Shown: positions 22,807 to 35,399, numbered from the stretch's first letter. The stretch is 64,000 nucleotides of DNA from Cycas panzhihuaensis (GCA_023213395.1 CM041465.1:233933741-233997740); one strand, 5' to 3'. Notes: a model not told the origin generated them from the letters alone. A program made the numbers and translations.

Positions 22807-22903
22807 AGCACACATGGCAATGGTAATAAGAACAACATGCATTCATATGAAAGTAAAGGCATGCATGTGAAGGTATGTTCTTATTATCATTGGCATGTAT
22901 GCT
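22807..22903. repeat. Imperfect inverted repeat
   Basis: The left arm (agcacacatggcaatggtaa..., 22807-22838) pairs with the right arm (...ttaccattgg-like, 22873-22903) with few mismatches around a loop of about 35 bases rich in catatg and gcatgcatg. Possibly a MITE remnant or a chance hairpin; no target duplication was identified. Confidence 0.55.
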
Positions 22904-23239
22904 ATGGAAAATAAAAGCATACAATGTTACAAACCCTCAAGGATCTGTAATGTTTCTATGCCTAAGCAATCATAGCTAATAAGTGCAATATTAAACATAC
23001 AATAGAATAATACATAAAATAGTAGATATTAATAGGTGTTCAATCCTCTTTGAGGAGAGGGTTCCTCAAGGATGCTTTGCAGCCTACAAGTTCCTCCAAA
23101 TAATCAAAGCTCTAAAGAATATCCAATAATGATATCACATTAGATCCCCATTACATAAATACCCACGAATAAGACTATGAAAGGAGGTGTTCATTCATAC
23201 AAATGGAGGTGTTTATTTATAAGGTGTCGATTTGTAACA

Positions 23240-23250
23240 GGTCCCCCCTC
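23240..23250 (-). promoter_or_regulatory. Possible polypurine tract and LTR start on minus strand
   Basis: On - GAGGGGGGACC is followed by TGTTACAAATCG, which would start a 3' LTR running left from 23239. No matching second LTR or clear pol sequence was found nearby. Confidence 0.3.
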
Positions 23251-24962
23251 TAGAAAGATGCTTTGCCCTCAAAGCATTGTAACTTATAAGTTCTATTGAT
23301 GCCAAATTGTAAGTTGTGTCTTTGGTATCCATATTCTTCCACTTGTCTAATCTATTTTATAAGTGTATGATGATAACTTTATGTGGTCATGCAATATGGG
23401 GATCGATGTGGCAAACAAAAGGGAAGAAGAAAAAGTAAGAGATATTATATGCAAAGGTTTGGTTGGGAAACTAAAGATATAAGGGGAGGAGGGGATGTGG
23501 ACATAGGATAAGTAAGAGAGATATGTGGACAATGAGTGACAATATAGGTAAATGAGGGATGAAGGACATCATATTTATAAGTAGTTTTAATGAATGGGAA
23601 TTTTATAAGTGATGAATAGGGAATAAAGGCTAAGCATTCCTTATGGAAATGGGATTTGACAAGGGTATTTGAGAATAACATGTAGGGCTATATGAAAAAC
23701 ACCAAGATCAAGCATCATATAATGAAATTTTGATCATTCAAAGGTTGACTAATAAATTCTAAAAAAGCATCTTAAAAACCTTTAGTAAATTTTAAGAATA
23801 AAATTCTAAGGATATAAAGCTCCAAATAAAGTCATGTGTATATCCATTTCAAAGGCACCTAAGTATAGGCTTTAATGAAATAAATGACACTTAATTATGG
23901 CCCCTTAAATGAAAGTTATGGTAAAAAGAGTATAATTAGTCATAAAAGAACAAAGACTAGGCAAAATAATGTTTAGGCCCCTTTCACAACAAATGTTTAA
24001 TCATGTAGATTAGTTCATATGACCATGATTTCTATTGACAAGGATGAACTCCACAAAAAAAATTTATGAGGTTTAATTTTTCTTAACTCAATGAATAAAG
24101 GATTTTTTTTTTTTTTTTCCTTTTTATGTTTAGCTTTCTAACAGGCAATAATGTTTCATGACTTCCTGTGCACTCAATATCTTCACTAGTGGCATTTGAT
24201 TATTTACACTACTACTATTGAATTCAAATTTGATAGATTTTTTTCTTTGTTAACCCTTGGGAAAAAATAAACTATCAAAATTCAAGTTTGTCCCATGCTA
24301 ATTCAATGTGGATTTTTCTATCTCTAAGTTGATTTCGAATGCATTTTTGTTGTGGTGCCTTTGTTTGGGATTCTCCATTGTACTAATTAGTATACCTAGG
24401 ATTAAATGGTCTCCTACTATATAACATGTGGATGTTTGACTATGAGGAAAGCTTGAAATTATTTAAGTAGTTTGAATAATATGCAAATGTTTCACCTACT
24501 ACTAGCTCCTACATCTAGGCCTGCAAGTGGATAAAAACTCCTGCCAATTATGGGATTAAAATGGTCTAGGGTTGCATAATATGTAGATATTTTTGCCCAC
24601 TATTGGCTATGTGTTAAGTTTAAGTCTACAATCTGATTGGGGGTCCTTTGGAGTGTAGCTCACTTACATTGCCCTTGTTACCTCTAGAACTCTTGCTACG
24701 TCAACCTTTGTGATAATAGCATGGAGGTCACCCTTTTCTGAGCAGCATGCCAATGGTTAGTACATGCACTGATATCGCCCTTTTAATGTGAGTGATCTCG
24801 TATCTTAATAATGCTGATGTATGTTAATACAATGATGATGCCCCCGTCCTTTATTTAGTAGAATTCCAAACCACACCACACACAGAGACAACTCATCATA
24901 TATGAATCCTATGGATTTGTATTAAAGCCACTAGCTTCCATGAAGGCTATGATCATATACTA

Positions 24963-27100
24963 ATGTGTTTAAGAGATATCCAACTAAGACTAAAGATGTA
25001 TATTAGTCATCATGATCCTTCGCAAGCTCTTAAGTTTCCTACCCACCTCTTTTCCTTTGAGAAAGTTCAAGAGGATAAGCACATCTTATCTTTTATTCAA
25101 GGTCATACCACCCCATGGGATATCACAGTGTCCCTAAAGGCCTATTTCGAGGTAGAAGCAGGTGAATCAACTCATGTTTGGGCATGACTATGACTTAATC
25201 CATGACTTCTACTCTTCAATGCCCTACCCTCTTCCACCACTATTCCTACTATGACTTAATCCACACAGTTTGACTCCTTACCCCAAGTTGTGGCTTAGTC
25301 TACAGCTCTACCTACCTAAGACATTCCCACCACCTCTTCTTTCATTGATCCCTTTCATGGGATGGGGCTTGAGCTATCTCTGGCTACCTCTCAACTCACT
25401 CCCCATGTTTTCCAACCTACCTCCCTTACACCCCCATTACACACATCCATTCTTTAACCAAGCACAACTTTAATTCCTCCCATCAACCCCTATGTCCCAC
25501 CCTGTCCCTGCTATGTGGGACTTAGTGGGGGTCCTCATCTCCATCCTTGCCCACATCATACTAACCCTACCATGTTCATCTCACTAGGATACACAACCTA
25601 ATAATAGGGGCATGGTGGACCTTATCCTTTACCTACTTATCAGGTGGATCCTCTCCACCTCTATGAAGTCAGTCCTCCCATAGGGGATCTGTTCAAATAA
25701 AACCCCCTTCCACATCCTCCATATCACTCCTCTTATTCAGTGTAATTGGCCCATTCTTATCAAGTCTCATTTGTGGCACCACTCACCCCTCCTTGTGTCA
25801 TTGTTTCTCCATAAGGGGTGGTGGCTCAGGTAAATCCATCCTACTAAAACCCCTTGTATAATGTTTTAGGTTACCCTGGTCCACCTTCATACTCCTCCTC
25901 CACTTATCTAGGCATAACACCTCCCAACTAGGGTAGGGGCATGCCTCAACCTACACCTCCATATGTGCCCTACCAACAAGGGCATCCCACTTATCTCACG
26001 CCTTACTCCCAACCTTACTCCCAACCTGGGTATTATCTCCTACCATCCTAACCATCTTTTAATCCTTTAGCCCAACTAGGGGCATGCCCCTTTATGGACT
26101 ATAGGACCAACCCTCTTTTGTTAGAAGCATTAAGAATTGACTTGGCCCCCCATCCACCTAAAGTACCTAAATTTAATGGAACTTCATCTTAGGACCCCAC
26201 AAATCATGTTAGGATATTTCCCATGGAATGTATCAATTATTGGGCTTATGACCATATTTTAATGAAATTATTTTCGATGTCCCTTTAGGAGGATGCTCTA
26301 AAGTGGTTTTATTACCTCCTCATCCATTCTATAATATGCTTCCAATAATTAGTTGACACCTTCGTCAACTATTTTGATGTAACCCATCTATTTAAGAGTG
26401 GGGCTAAAGCCCTAATTTCTCTTAAGCAAGGCCCAAATGAACTCAATTGAGATATTATCTAATTATTTCATGATATCATTGTTAATGCCCTATGCCATGA
26501 AGTCCATGTTGAAGTACTCAAAATAGGTGTGATGGTGTGTGATTAAGCTATCGTTAAATGCTTAGCCCTTGAGTCCAATGATATTTAAACTAGTCTTAAA
26601 AAGGTTAGTAGACACCAAACACCACCCCCCCCCCCCCCAACCCTCCCCGCCCCACATCACCAGGTACCACCTCCCCTATGAGATCAAAGGTCACAACCAA
26701 CAACTCCTAGGCTTTTTATCGTTAATACCATTAAGATAATGGATTCTTTCATGTGCATTGTTTGCTCATTCAAGCGAGCAATTAGAGATCTAAAACTTTA
26801 GCCTAATTAGTTCATTCCTAAGCCATAAGTTCCTCCCCATAGGTATCGACCCATTTATCAAGTTGCCTAAACCATGACTTAAATGAAAGGAGGTTTTAAC
26901 CCTCCTCAAGAAAAGAAGTCTCAACCTCCTTTCGAGAAGAGATGGTGTGTCATCCATGACTATTATACCCATGATGATGCTCACTAGTAAACTCAACACC
27001 ATGAGTTACTACCCCCTCAACATTCCCCATCACAACCATCTTCCAAGTCAAACCTAGACTAATTGATCCACTAAGATCCATTCTCAAGCCATAATGCTCC
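24963..27100 (+). pseudogene. gag: Ty3/gypsy gag remnant (element A1)
   Basis: Heavily broken gag. It has a Pro-rich N-terminal half (25200-26080), then a capsid-like core near 26150-26600 ('HPPKVPKFNG', 'EDALKWFYYLL', 'LVDTFVNYFDVTHLFKSG', 'CLALESNDI'), then a zinc-knuckle-like end near 26940 ('WCVIHDYYTHDDAH'). The same pattern occurs in element B on - (56450-57000) and in element C on + (63360-63990), so all three are one family. It stops abruptly near 27100, where chromovirus RNase H begins. Stops are frequent. Confidence 0.8.
26625..26638. repeat. Poly-C run
   Basis: 14 consecutive C in a C-rich stretch of the A1 gag. Long C runs are rare in this AT-rich window and are prone to length error in assembly. 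Confidence 0.9.
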
Positions 27101-27106
27101 TAAGTA

Positions 27107-28674
27107 ACCCCATCAACACACGACATGAAAAGTTGGTTCAATCTCTACAAAGCTATACTTTTGTTTTGAAGCATTAGTTAAGAAAATCAAATTAGGTTGT
27201 TAACATATTAAGTAGGAGATCAACATTTCTTGCAATTGTAACATATAAGGTTATGGGATTTAAAGTGATCAAAGATATGTACACAGAAGATAAGGACTTT
27301 GAATAAATTATGGAACATCTCAAATAATCAATCATGTGATATGGTAATAGATATAATGATTATTTTTCATAAGAAGACTATTTATTTAAGGGAAAACAAT
27401 TATGTATTTCAAATAGTTCCATGAGAGAGAACCTTATTTAAGAACTACACAATCAAGGCATGGGAGGTCACTTTAGCCAAGATAAGATATTGGCCCTCAT
27501 TAAAGAGTAGTGCTTTTATCCCAAGATGGATAAATAAATGAATAAGTTAGTTGAAAGATATAGGATTTGTTAGCAATTAAAGGGACAAAGCCAAAGGATA
27601 GGCTTGTATAAGCCTTCACATATTCTTAAAGGACCTGACATTAATATCTCTATGGATTTCATCCTATAATTTCCATGTATACAACATGGGAATGATTCAA
27701 TATTTGTGGTCATTGATATATTTTTTAAAATTTCCTATTTTATTACCTATAAAAAGGCTAGTGATATAAACATGGTTGTAAAATTATTCTTCTAGGATAT
27801 TATTCAACTATATAGACTACCAAGGATAATAATATTTTATTATTCCACTAGAATCCTAACTTAATTTTGCCAAACCTCGTGGAAGAGGTTAGACATGAGA
27901 TTATAGTGCAACAACACTCATCACTCACAAGCAAATGGACAAATAAAGGTTAAAAATAGGTCCCTTGGAGACTTACTAACAAGTTTAACTATAGATATGC
28001 CATATCATATTACCATAGGTAGAGTTTTCATATAATAGTGTATTCAACAAATCAACTAGAAAATCACTTATTCAGGTAGTGAATGGGAGAGAAACCAAGA
28101 TTATAGTTGGTTTAACTATCTTTCCTTTAATAGAATGAGTGATGATGTTGAAGCTCTTATTGAGCATTTAAAATAAGCACATGAGGAAGTCAAACAATAT
28201 TACATGAAAAAGTCAAATAATAGTTATATCAAAGTAGTAAAATGTACAAGAAGAAAGTAGATCAATTAAGAAGATTTAAGAAATTTAATGAATGGGATTT
28301 TAAGATGGTATATCCATAAAAGGAGAGATTTCTAAAAGGTTTTTAAAACAAGCTTAAGTATAAGAAAATAGGACCTTGTAGTCTTAAAAAGAAAAATAAT
28401 AAGAATGCCTATGAGATCAAGCTACTAAATGGACTAAATATCTCCTTAGTATTTAATATTATTGGTTTATATGAGCATCATTAAGATGAAATTAAGATAT
28501 TAGAAAATACAATGGATTGGGAACAGTAAGTGACAAATAATAAAAGGGACGAAGCTAAAGTAGTTTAAGATAGGATAGAGATTGAAATATGAAGAGGAAC
28601 ATATCATTGTTATCTAGTTAATTGTTATGTATTGTTACATAAAAATAGCACCTAAATAACTAAAATGAACCAAG
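27107..28674 (+). pseudogene. pol: Chromovirus-type Ty3/gypsy RNase H end and integrase (element A2, 5' part)
   Basis: Starts in the RNase H C-terminus ('NTRHEKLVQSLQSYTFVLKH' and 'LSRRSTFL'). Then comes the integrase zinc domain ('ELHNQGMGGHFSQDK', 'RYRICQQLKGQSQRIGLY') and core ('DINISMDFIL', 'NDSIFVVIDIFFKISYFI', 'HSQANGQIKVKNRSLG'). The C-terminal region follows to about 28560. In the core the first Asp is present in 'SMDF'; the second Asp region is badly eroded ('IIIFYYSTR'). At least fifteen stops. The frame is cut at 28679 by element 3 and resumes at 33605. Protease, RT and most of RNase H are missing. Confidence 0.87.
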
Positions 28675-28679
28675 AGAAC

Positions 28680-28974
28680 TATAAGAAAATAATACTTTAT
28701 ACATTGTTGTAGAATATCATAAAATTAAAAATGTTGTTATATTTTAGAACCGAAAATGGGAGGAGAAACCCCCTCCTTGCTTGATTAACCAAATGAGGTA
28801 TAAAAGAGATCTTTATATAGTACATAAATAAGGCCAAGGTTATGGCTGACTTGAGGAGATATAGTCGACTATATATTGAGACTGACTTATACAAATTTAA
28901 ATATTATGTAATATGCTAAGGCTGACCTTAATAGAGTAAGGCCAACCTTAACAAATAAGACATTATTTTTAACA
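28680..28974 (-). repeat. Element 3 3' LTR
   Basis: Matches 33330-33604 but is about 20 bp longer, because it has an extra 'aagg-ctgacctta' segment near 28915-28945. Starts TGTTAAAAATAATG on - right after the PPT. Confidence 0.87.
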
Positions 28975-28984
28975 CCCTCTCTTC
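28975..28984 (-). promoter_or_regulatory. Element 3 polypurine tract
   Basis: GAAGAGAGGG on -, directly followed by TG of the LTR. Confidence 0.82.
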
Positions 28985-29039
28985 ATATTTTATTTATTTT
29001 ATTCCAAGTTTGTGTTAAAAAAATTAAAACTTCTCCCTT

Positions 29040-32000
29040 AATAATGGCTTTGTGAGTATGTTAATAATTTGATTATTTGTAGTGCAATGTATCATCTCCA
29101 GTCCCTTATTTTAGATCTTTTCTCTTATGAAGTGATGATGAACCTCTATATGCTTTATTCTACCATGAAAGACTGGATTCTTCATCATTTTGATTGCACT
29201 TTGATTATTGCAATAGAGAGTTATTAGCCCTTCTTATTCATGGTTTAGCTTCTTTAATAATTATCTGATCTAGATGGACTCGTAGGTTGCATTTACTATG
29301 GCTTTATACTCTAGTTCAATGGAGAATAAGACAATGATTAGTTGTTTCTTATTGCTCTAAGAGATAGTTGCTGATCTAAGTGACAAATAGTAACTTATAG
29401 TGGATTTTCTATCCTCTTTATTATTTGCCTAACCTAAATCATTGAAACCCACTAATTCTATTTTCTTAAGCTTTGTGTACTAGTCTTATGTCTGAGGAAC
29501 CTTTTAGATATCTAAGTATTCTTTTTGCCACATTCCAATGAGATAGCTTTAGTTCCTGTGCATATCTGAATACTACTCTAATAGAGTAAGAGATATCTAG
29601 TCTAATGGCAATGAGATATATTAAACTTTCCACTAATTATTTATGTATCTTTGCATCTATTGCTTGTGCATCAATATCACTAATTAGAATACACCCTATT
29701 TCCATTAGTGTGGCATATCTATTACAATTATCCATCTTGAATTTTGGTAGTAAATTTCTTATATATTTTGATTGAGATATAAATATAAAATCATCTTGTT
29801 ATTCTACCTTAATTCTAAGATAGTAATACAAAAGCCTAAGATCAATCATTTCAAAACTCTTTTAAATTGAGTCTTTATAGAGGTAATAGATTCAGTATTA
29901 TTCCTAATAAGGATCATGTCATCAACATAAACAACTATTATGGTAATCAAATTTTTTCAATCCTTACATACAAACTAGGATCAGATTTGCATCTTTAAAA
30001 GTGTTTCTAAATAAGATATTTATATAGTTTGCCATGCCATGCTCTAAGAGCTTGTTTTAACCCATATAATGCTATGTTTAATCTACATACAAGATGTTCT
30101 TTTCCTACTTTTGCATAATTAACTAGCTATCTCATATGTACTTCTTCTTTTAATTCTCTATTCAATAAGGCACGTTTTACATCAAGTTGATAAATTTTCC
30201 ATTCTTGTTGAGCTACTAAGACTATCATGGACCTTACTGTATTCAATTTCACAATTGGTAAGAAAGTTTTATCATAATCCATTCCAGTTGTTTGAGAATA
30301 TCCTTTAGTGACTAGTCAAACTTTATACTTTTCTATTTCTCCATCAATTTTTTCTTTTATTTTGTATGCCCATTTACAATCTACTATAGGTTTATCTAAT
30401 GGAGGCCCAATTAAATTCCAAGTTTTGTTTTTCATAATAGCAGTGATTTCTACATCCATTATTGTTTTCCATTGAGAATATTTATTGGCTTCCTGAAATG
30501 TTTGAGGCTCAATCAAACATAATAATGCTTGATGCTATTAAGACCTGGCTTTCTATTTAAATATATCACCTTTTGATTCTTCAATAGTCTTGAGATACCC
30601 CTTCAATACTTTCTTCATAGGAGTATCATCTTAATACCATTTAGATACTTTCTTTAGGGGTCTTCCTTCTTTTGAAGAATCTTGAATTAAAGGAGAACTT
30701 AACTAACTACTTAAACTTACTTGATCTAAAGGATTATTTTGTTGACTACTTAGACTTATCTAACCACTTGATGAACCACTTTCAAAGGTAATTCTAGAAA
30801 TTCCTTCTATAAGACTAGGAGCAAAGATAGGTATGGATTCAATTTATAATTTGTTCCTTTCTATTTGCCCATCAATTTATAATTTGTTCCTTTCTATTTG
30901 CCCAACACTTTTACTCCTTTATATTTTTCTAATACTTTCATCAAAAATAACATCTCTACTAACATAAATCTTATTTGTCTTAGGATCTATGCATCTGTAA
31001 GATTTTGATCTATTGTTGTACCTAACCATTATACATTCTATACTTTTACAATCAAGCTTGAAACTTTTCTTATTTGGAATATGGACATATGATTTACAAC
31101 CAAAAACTTCAAGACTAGCTACATTTGGCTTTTTGCCTTTCTATGCTTCTTCTAGTGTCATTCTATATAAGGCTTAAGTACGACCCATGTTTATAAGATA
31201 GACTGAAGTATTGATTTCTTCTACCTAATATATCTTAGAGACTTCTTTATCTTAAATTAGACATTGAACCATTTCCATAATTATCTTGTTCATTCATTCA
31301 ACGAAACCATTTAATTGATGAGTATATGTCATTATAATCTTTCTTTTAATTCCATGAGTTTTATAGAAGTGATCAAATCCTTTAGATATATATTCTCCTC
31401 CTCCATCAGATTGAATACATTTAATTTTACAATCACTTTCTAATTCAACTTTAACCTTAAATTCTTTAAAATAATTAAGTGTTTCTTATTTGCTATAAAG
31501 AAAATATATCCAAGTGTTTTCTTGAAAAATCATCAATGAATGTGAGAAAATGTGGTGCTCTATTGAGAGAATTTGGAGTGATCAGACCACAAAGATTAGT
31601 ATGGATTAATTTTAATTTTTTTTAGCATACCATGAACTTGATTGAAATGGAGCATTGTGTTGTTTTCCCATCATAGAACTCTTGCAAACAAAAGAATTGA
31701 AATGAACATTTGCTAAGACATTAACCATGCTAGAATTTTTTAATAATTCTAATTTGTCTTTTGAAATGTGCCTATACTTCAAATGTCATTTTTTATTATT
31801 GTCAGTGCTAGAAGAAACAAAAGAAATTTCATTTTTGGGCATAACTAGAGTACTATCAATTCTATAAGCAATAGAAGATATTTCATTGGTTTTTGGTATA
31901 ATAGGAGTAGAAACCAATTTATATAAGTTATTATTTTCTATCCCTTCTACAATTATATTGCCTCCTTTTTTCATGTCCAAAATAAGACAACATCCATTCT

Positions 32001-32560
32001 AATAAAAAATAATTCTCAAATTCTTTTTTGTTAACTAATATATTGATAATAGGTTCTTCTTTATATTAGGAACATACAAATTATTTCTTATTGTTAAAAT
32101 TTATCCATCAATTTCTAGAGAAATTGTTCTAATTCCTTTAATACAAAATCGATAGTTGTCTCCTAACTAAATAGACTCATTCAATGAATAAGACTTAAAA
32201 GATTCAAACTACTATTTTCTTCCTGTCATATGATTTTAGGCTCTTGAATCAACATACCAACCATCCTCTAAATTAAGACTTGAAGATAAGGCAACAATGA
32301 AGGCTGTTTCTTCTTCATTTAGTTTTGAATTCTACCCTTTTCTATAGTTCCCATCTACTTTCTTCCTTCTCTAGATATTTGCATGTCTTTAAGAACATTG
32401 ATATCGATAATGACTTAATAACCCATAATGATAGCAGACATAAAAAATACAACACTTATTTAAGCAGTGTCCTGGTCTTCTACACCTAAAGCAAACTTGC
32501 CATCTTTTCCTAGAAGCCATTTCAAATCTTTTATTATCTAATTAATGATAGACCTTCTTC
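29040..32560 (-). pseudogene. pol: Element 3 gag end and pol, broken
   Basis: Right to left: a nucleocapsid region with one perfect zinc knuckle ('CFRCRRPGHCLNKC', 32452-32493) and a second, damaged one ('CYHYGLLSHYRYQC', second Cys now Tyr). Then protease-side sequence, a pre-integrase piece (31786-31980, 'VEGIENNNLYKL'), and integrase ('CIQSDGGGEYISKGF', 'HQLNGFVE' then a stop). A linker with a 33-bp tandem duplication follows. RT opens at 30316-30516 ('TWNLIGPPLDKPIVDCKWAY') and keeps 'YVDDM' intact (29918-29929). RNase H lies near 29040-29500. Many stops. Confidence 0.88.
30840..30904 (-). repeat. Perfect 33-bp tandem duplication in element 3
   Basis: caatttataatttgttcctt... occurs twice (30840-30871 and 30873-30904) with no mismatch, separated by one T. 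It adds eleven residues to the integrase-RT linker. Perfect identity in a decayed element implies a recent duplication or slippage. Confidence 0.9.
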
Positions 32561-33313
32561 CAAAGTTTTAGAATTCTTTACTAAATTTGAAGTTACTTCT
32601 AAGGCTTTTAGATCTTTAACTCTAGGTCTCTCAACTATTTCCTCTAATGATATTTAATGTAATCACCAGCTAAGACTTGATCTTATAATAATTACTTCCA
32701 TAGTTAACCTTATAATTATGTATACAACTCTTTTACTAGATGATATACGATGATAGACCTCCTAAATTTTCTAGAATTATTCAATAATGGAGATGGATAT
32801 ATAGTAGATCTATTTCCTCCCAAAATGTTTAGAATTTTACAGTAATGAAGACAGACATATGAACCAAGGAAGATATTATTTTGGCATGTAATACTCAACT
32901 TTCTTATCAAATTAGACTCAAATTAGATTCAATCAAGGAAGACATTTTCTTATAAATTAGTATGAAATACTTGGCTTCTTTATTAATAGATATATCTTAT
33001 TTTGACTTAACACAAATAGAATGTATAACCAATAGATTAAACTTGACCTAATGGAAAATTATTATTGACATGACAACATGTCTTTATTATAGATTTTATG
33101 ACATAAAACATACAGGACAACACCTCTTTACTATATATTTTATGACTTCAAAACATACCAAGAATAGCCTCGACTAAAATTAGATAGTAATGATGAACCT
33201 CTTAGGGTAGCCACTTGGGAAATATCAGACTCAATTGACTTTAGGATAGATCCAGTCACTTTTGGCTTCTCCAAATAGTATGAATAGCAAAGGTTAAATC
33301 ATAACCTCTGAAA
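32561..33313 (-). other. Element 3 leader with short imperfect repeats
   Basis: Where gag core should be there is only AT-rich sequence with imperfect repeats, including a pair of about 44 bp at 33072-33114 and 33115-33160 (gacaaca-c-tctttactata-attttatgac). I see no gag core. Confidence 0.55.
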
Positions 33314-33329
33314 CCTTACTCAAATACCA
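33314..33329 (-). promoter_or_regulatory. Element 3 primer-binding site
   Basis: TGGTATTTGAGTAAGG on -, abutting the LTR; two changes from TGGTATCAGAG. Confidence 0.8.
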
Positions 33330-33604
33330 TTAAAGAAAATCACACTTTGTACATTACTATAGAATATCAAAAAACCAAAAATGTTGATATATTTTAGAAC
33401 TAAAAATGGGAGGATAAATTTCCTTCTTGCTTGATTAACTAAATGAGGTGCAAAAGAAATCTTTATATAGTACATAAACGAGGCCAAGGTTCTAGCTAAC
33501 TTGAGGAAGTATAGTCAACTATATATTGAGACTGACTTATACAAATTCAAATATTATGTAATATATTAAGTCTAACCTTAACAGATAAGACATTATTCTT
33601 AATA
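33330..33604 (-). repeat. Element 3 5' LTR
   Basis: Second copy of the LTR; the AGAAC duplication follows at 33605. Confidence 0.85.
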
Positions 33605-33695
33605 AGAACTTGATGAGTTGAAAGGGAAATATTTTGAGGAAGTATGAGCAAAATCTTATGTATTATATTGTAAAATCTTCATAACCAAGGGAGGA
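33605..33695 (+). pseudogene. Element A2 pol 3' end and polypurine tract
   Basis: When element 3 and one AGAAC are mentally removed, the frame from 28674 continues here and runs to the purine tract aaccaagggagga (33683-33695). This is the last piece of the chromovirus polyprotein. Confidence 0.7.
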
Positions 33696-34120
33696 TGATG
33701 TATGAGAATCATTATACATACATCTCTATATTATTATAGTATAGCTTAACGAATTTTGGTGTTGGACGTTTAACCATCCAAAATTACATCATGTCATCAC
33801 AATATAAATGAAAGTGTCTAACTAATAATTACAATAAATGTCATCTACCAATTTCTTTTATTAATTTATCATTATAACTTGTCAATGCCATTGCTCTCAC
33901 CAATTATATTAAATAAGGTATGTAATACCTACATTCACTAATAATTACAAAAAGTCCAAATATAAGCATTACAAGTATAAGGATTTATACTAACTTACTA
34001 ACTTTGCAATCTATTTATAATAACAATTCTTTAAATAGTTACTAAATAGTTATGAAATAGACTTCATAATGATTCATAATATCCATCGTATATCAATGAA
34101 GGTTAAATTGATTATCGACA
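33696..34120 (+). repeat. Element A2 LTR, followed by a PBS
   Basis: Starts TGATGTATGAG just after the PPT and ends ...TTATCGACA at 34120. Ends in CA. Its right edge is fixed by the PBS-like site that follows, which is unexpected for a 3' LTR. Confidence 0.75.
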
Positions 34121-34138
34121 TGGTATTAGGGCCCAAGG
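34121..34138 (+). promoter_or_regulatory. Primer-binding site after the A2 LTR
   Basis: TGGTATTAGGGCCCAAGG, close to the initiator-Met tRNA complement shared by chromoviruses and copia. Its presence makes the preceding LTR the 5' LTR of a second unit. Confidence 0.7.
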
Positions 34139-35399
34139 TTAAATCCTTGAAGGTAATATTATAAAGCCTTGTACATGTTATCCTTTTTTAATCTTTTAGA
34201 AGCCTTGTCAATTTTTTTGTTGTGCCTACTTAGTGACCTGTATATTGCTTATTTGAAGGACCATTTCAAGTTATTTGAAGCAACTTTATGCGTATTTTTT
34301 AAGGGACTTTTTTCTAAAATATTTAGGACTAGTTCATCACTACTTTTTCAAAATTTAAAGGGTTATTTTGATATTATTTAAAGGTTATTTAGAGCCTATT
34401 TAGAGTTGTAAATTAAAGGCTATCTTGAAGTTTTATTTTGAAGTTGTTTAAAGATTTTTTGAATCTTATTTTTAAAGATTTTGAAGCTATAGATTTATAT
34501 ACTTTTATGACTAGATTTCATGATGTATGTGGGCCCATTTTCTGAGCATGTAGATGTGTTATTTGTAGACATAAAAGTACATGTTCAAAGCTATTTTTTG
34601 AAGAAAAAATGAGCAAATTTTATACCTATTATAGACCTGATCACCTTGCAGAAGATGTTTTATCTACTATAAAAAACTTATGTCTTGCGATAGCTATTTG
34701 CAACATTAGTTATGGATGCTACTATAGTTATTGATTGTTATGCAAGCTCTAAGATTACAAGGAATGGATTATGGCATAGAATTATCAGGTTCACATGCCA
34801 TTGTCCATTTTGAGTTAAATAAATTTAAAGCTATAGACAATGATATAAAGGAGATGTTTATATATGAGGAGAATTGATTGACCATAAGCTACTCTTTTAT
34901 GTGAAAGGATGCCACATGAGAAGGGAAACCCTACATTGAAGCTAGAAGCACCAAGCAGAACAAGCCCATCAAATATAGATTTAAGATCACCAATAGACCA
35001 GGCCCCTCAAACCAGATTGAAGTATTCTGAATGTTCTTAAAAAAATGAACTCTAGAATACAAGACATCATGCCACTCATTTGCAAAGCATAAATAAATTA
35101 TATGTGATGGCTTGTAAGTCACTTTTCTCCTTCTAATGTTTGACTTATGTTGCGTTGGATTAAACATTTGATTCCATGGCTACTAGAAGAAGCATCCTAG
35201 ACACATTGAGAGGGTGATAACTTCCTAGAAAAAGCCATTTCCATGAAGGTTAGATTAGTGGGAACATATTTCTATGACAAGATGAGTTCTTTTCCTTTTA
35301 TTTTAGAAGATGCCTCATGTTGTTGTTTGTCATAAGCATGAGTTGAGTGGTTAGATTGATGATGGGAGTTTTTTGGAAATGAGCCTAGAGTCTTAAGTC

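Larger units (their letters stand above)
21721..24959. other. AT-rich intergenic spacer
   Basis: No supported gene. Contains an imperfect inverted repeat (22807-22903), a possible minus-strand LTR end (PPT at 23240-23250) and a 16-base T run at 24103-24118. Short ORFs here have no domains. Confidence 0.5.
28680..33604 (-). mobile_element. Element 3: nested Ty1/copia retrotransposon
   Basis: LTRs at 28680-28974 and 33330-33604, PBS beside the right one, PPT beside the left one, copia-order remnants on -. The element is flanked by the perfect 5-bp direct repeat AGAAC (28675-28679 and 33605-33609), a target-site duplication. It sits inside the 3' end of element A2 and is therefore younger than it. 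At 4.9 kb it is short for copia; the gag core appears to be missing. Confidence 0.92.
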
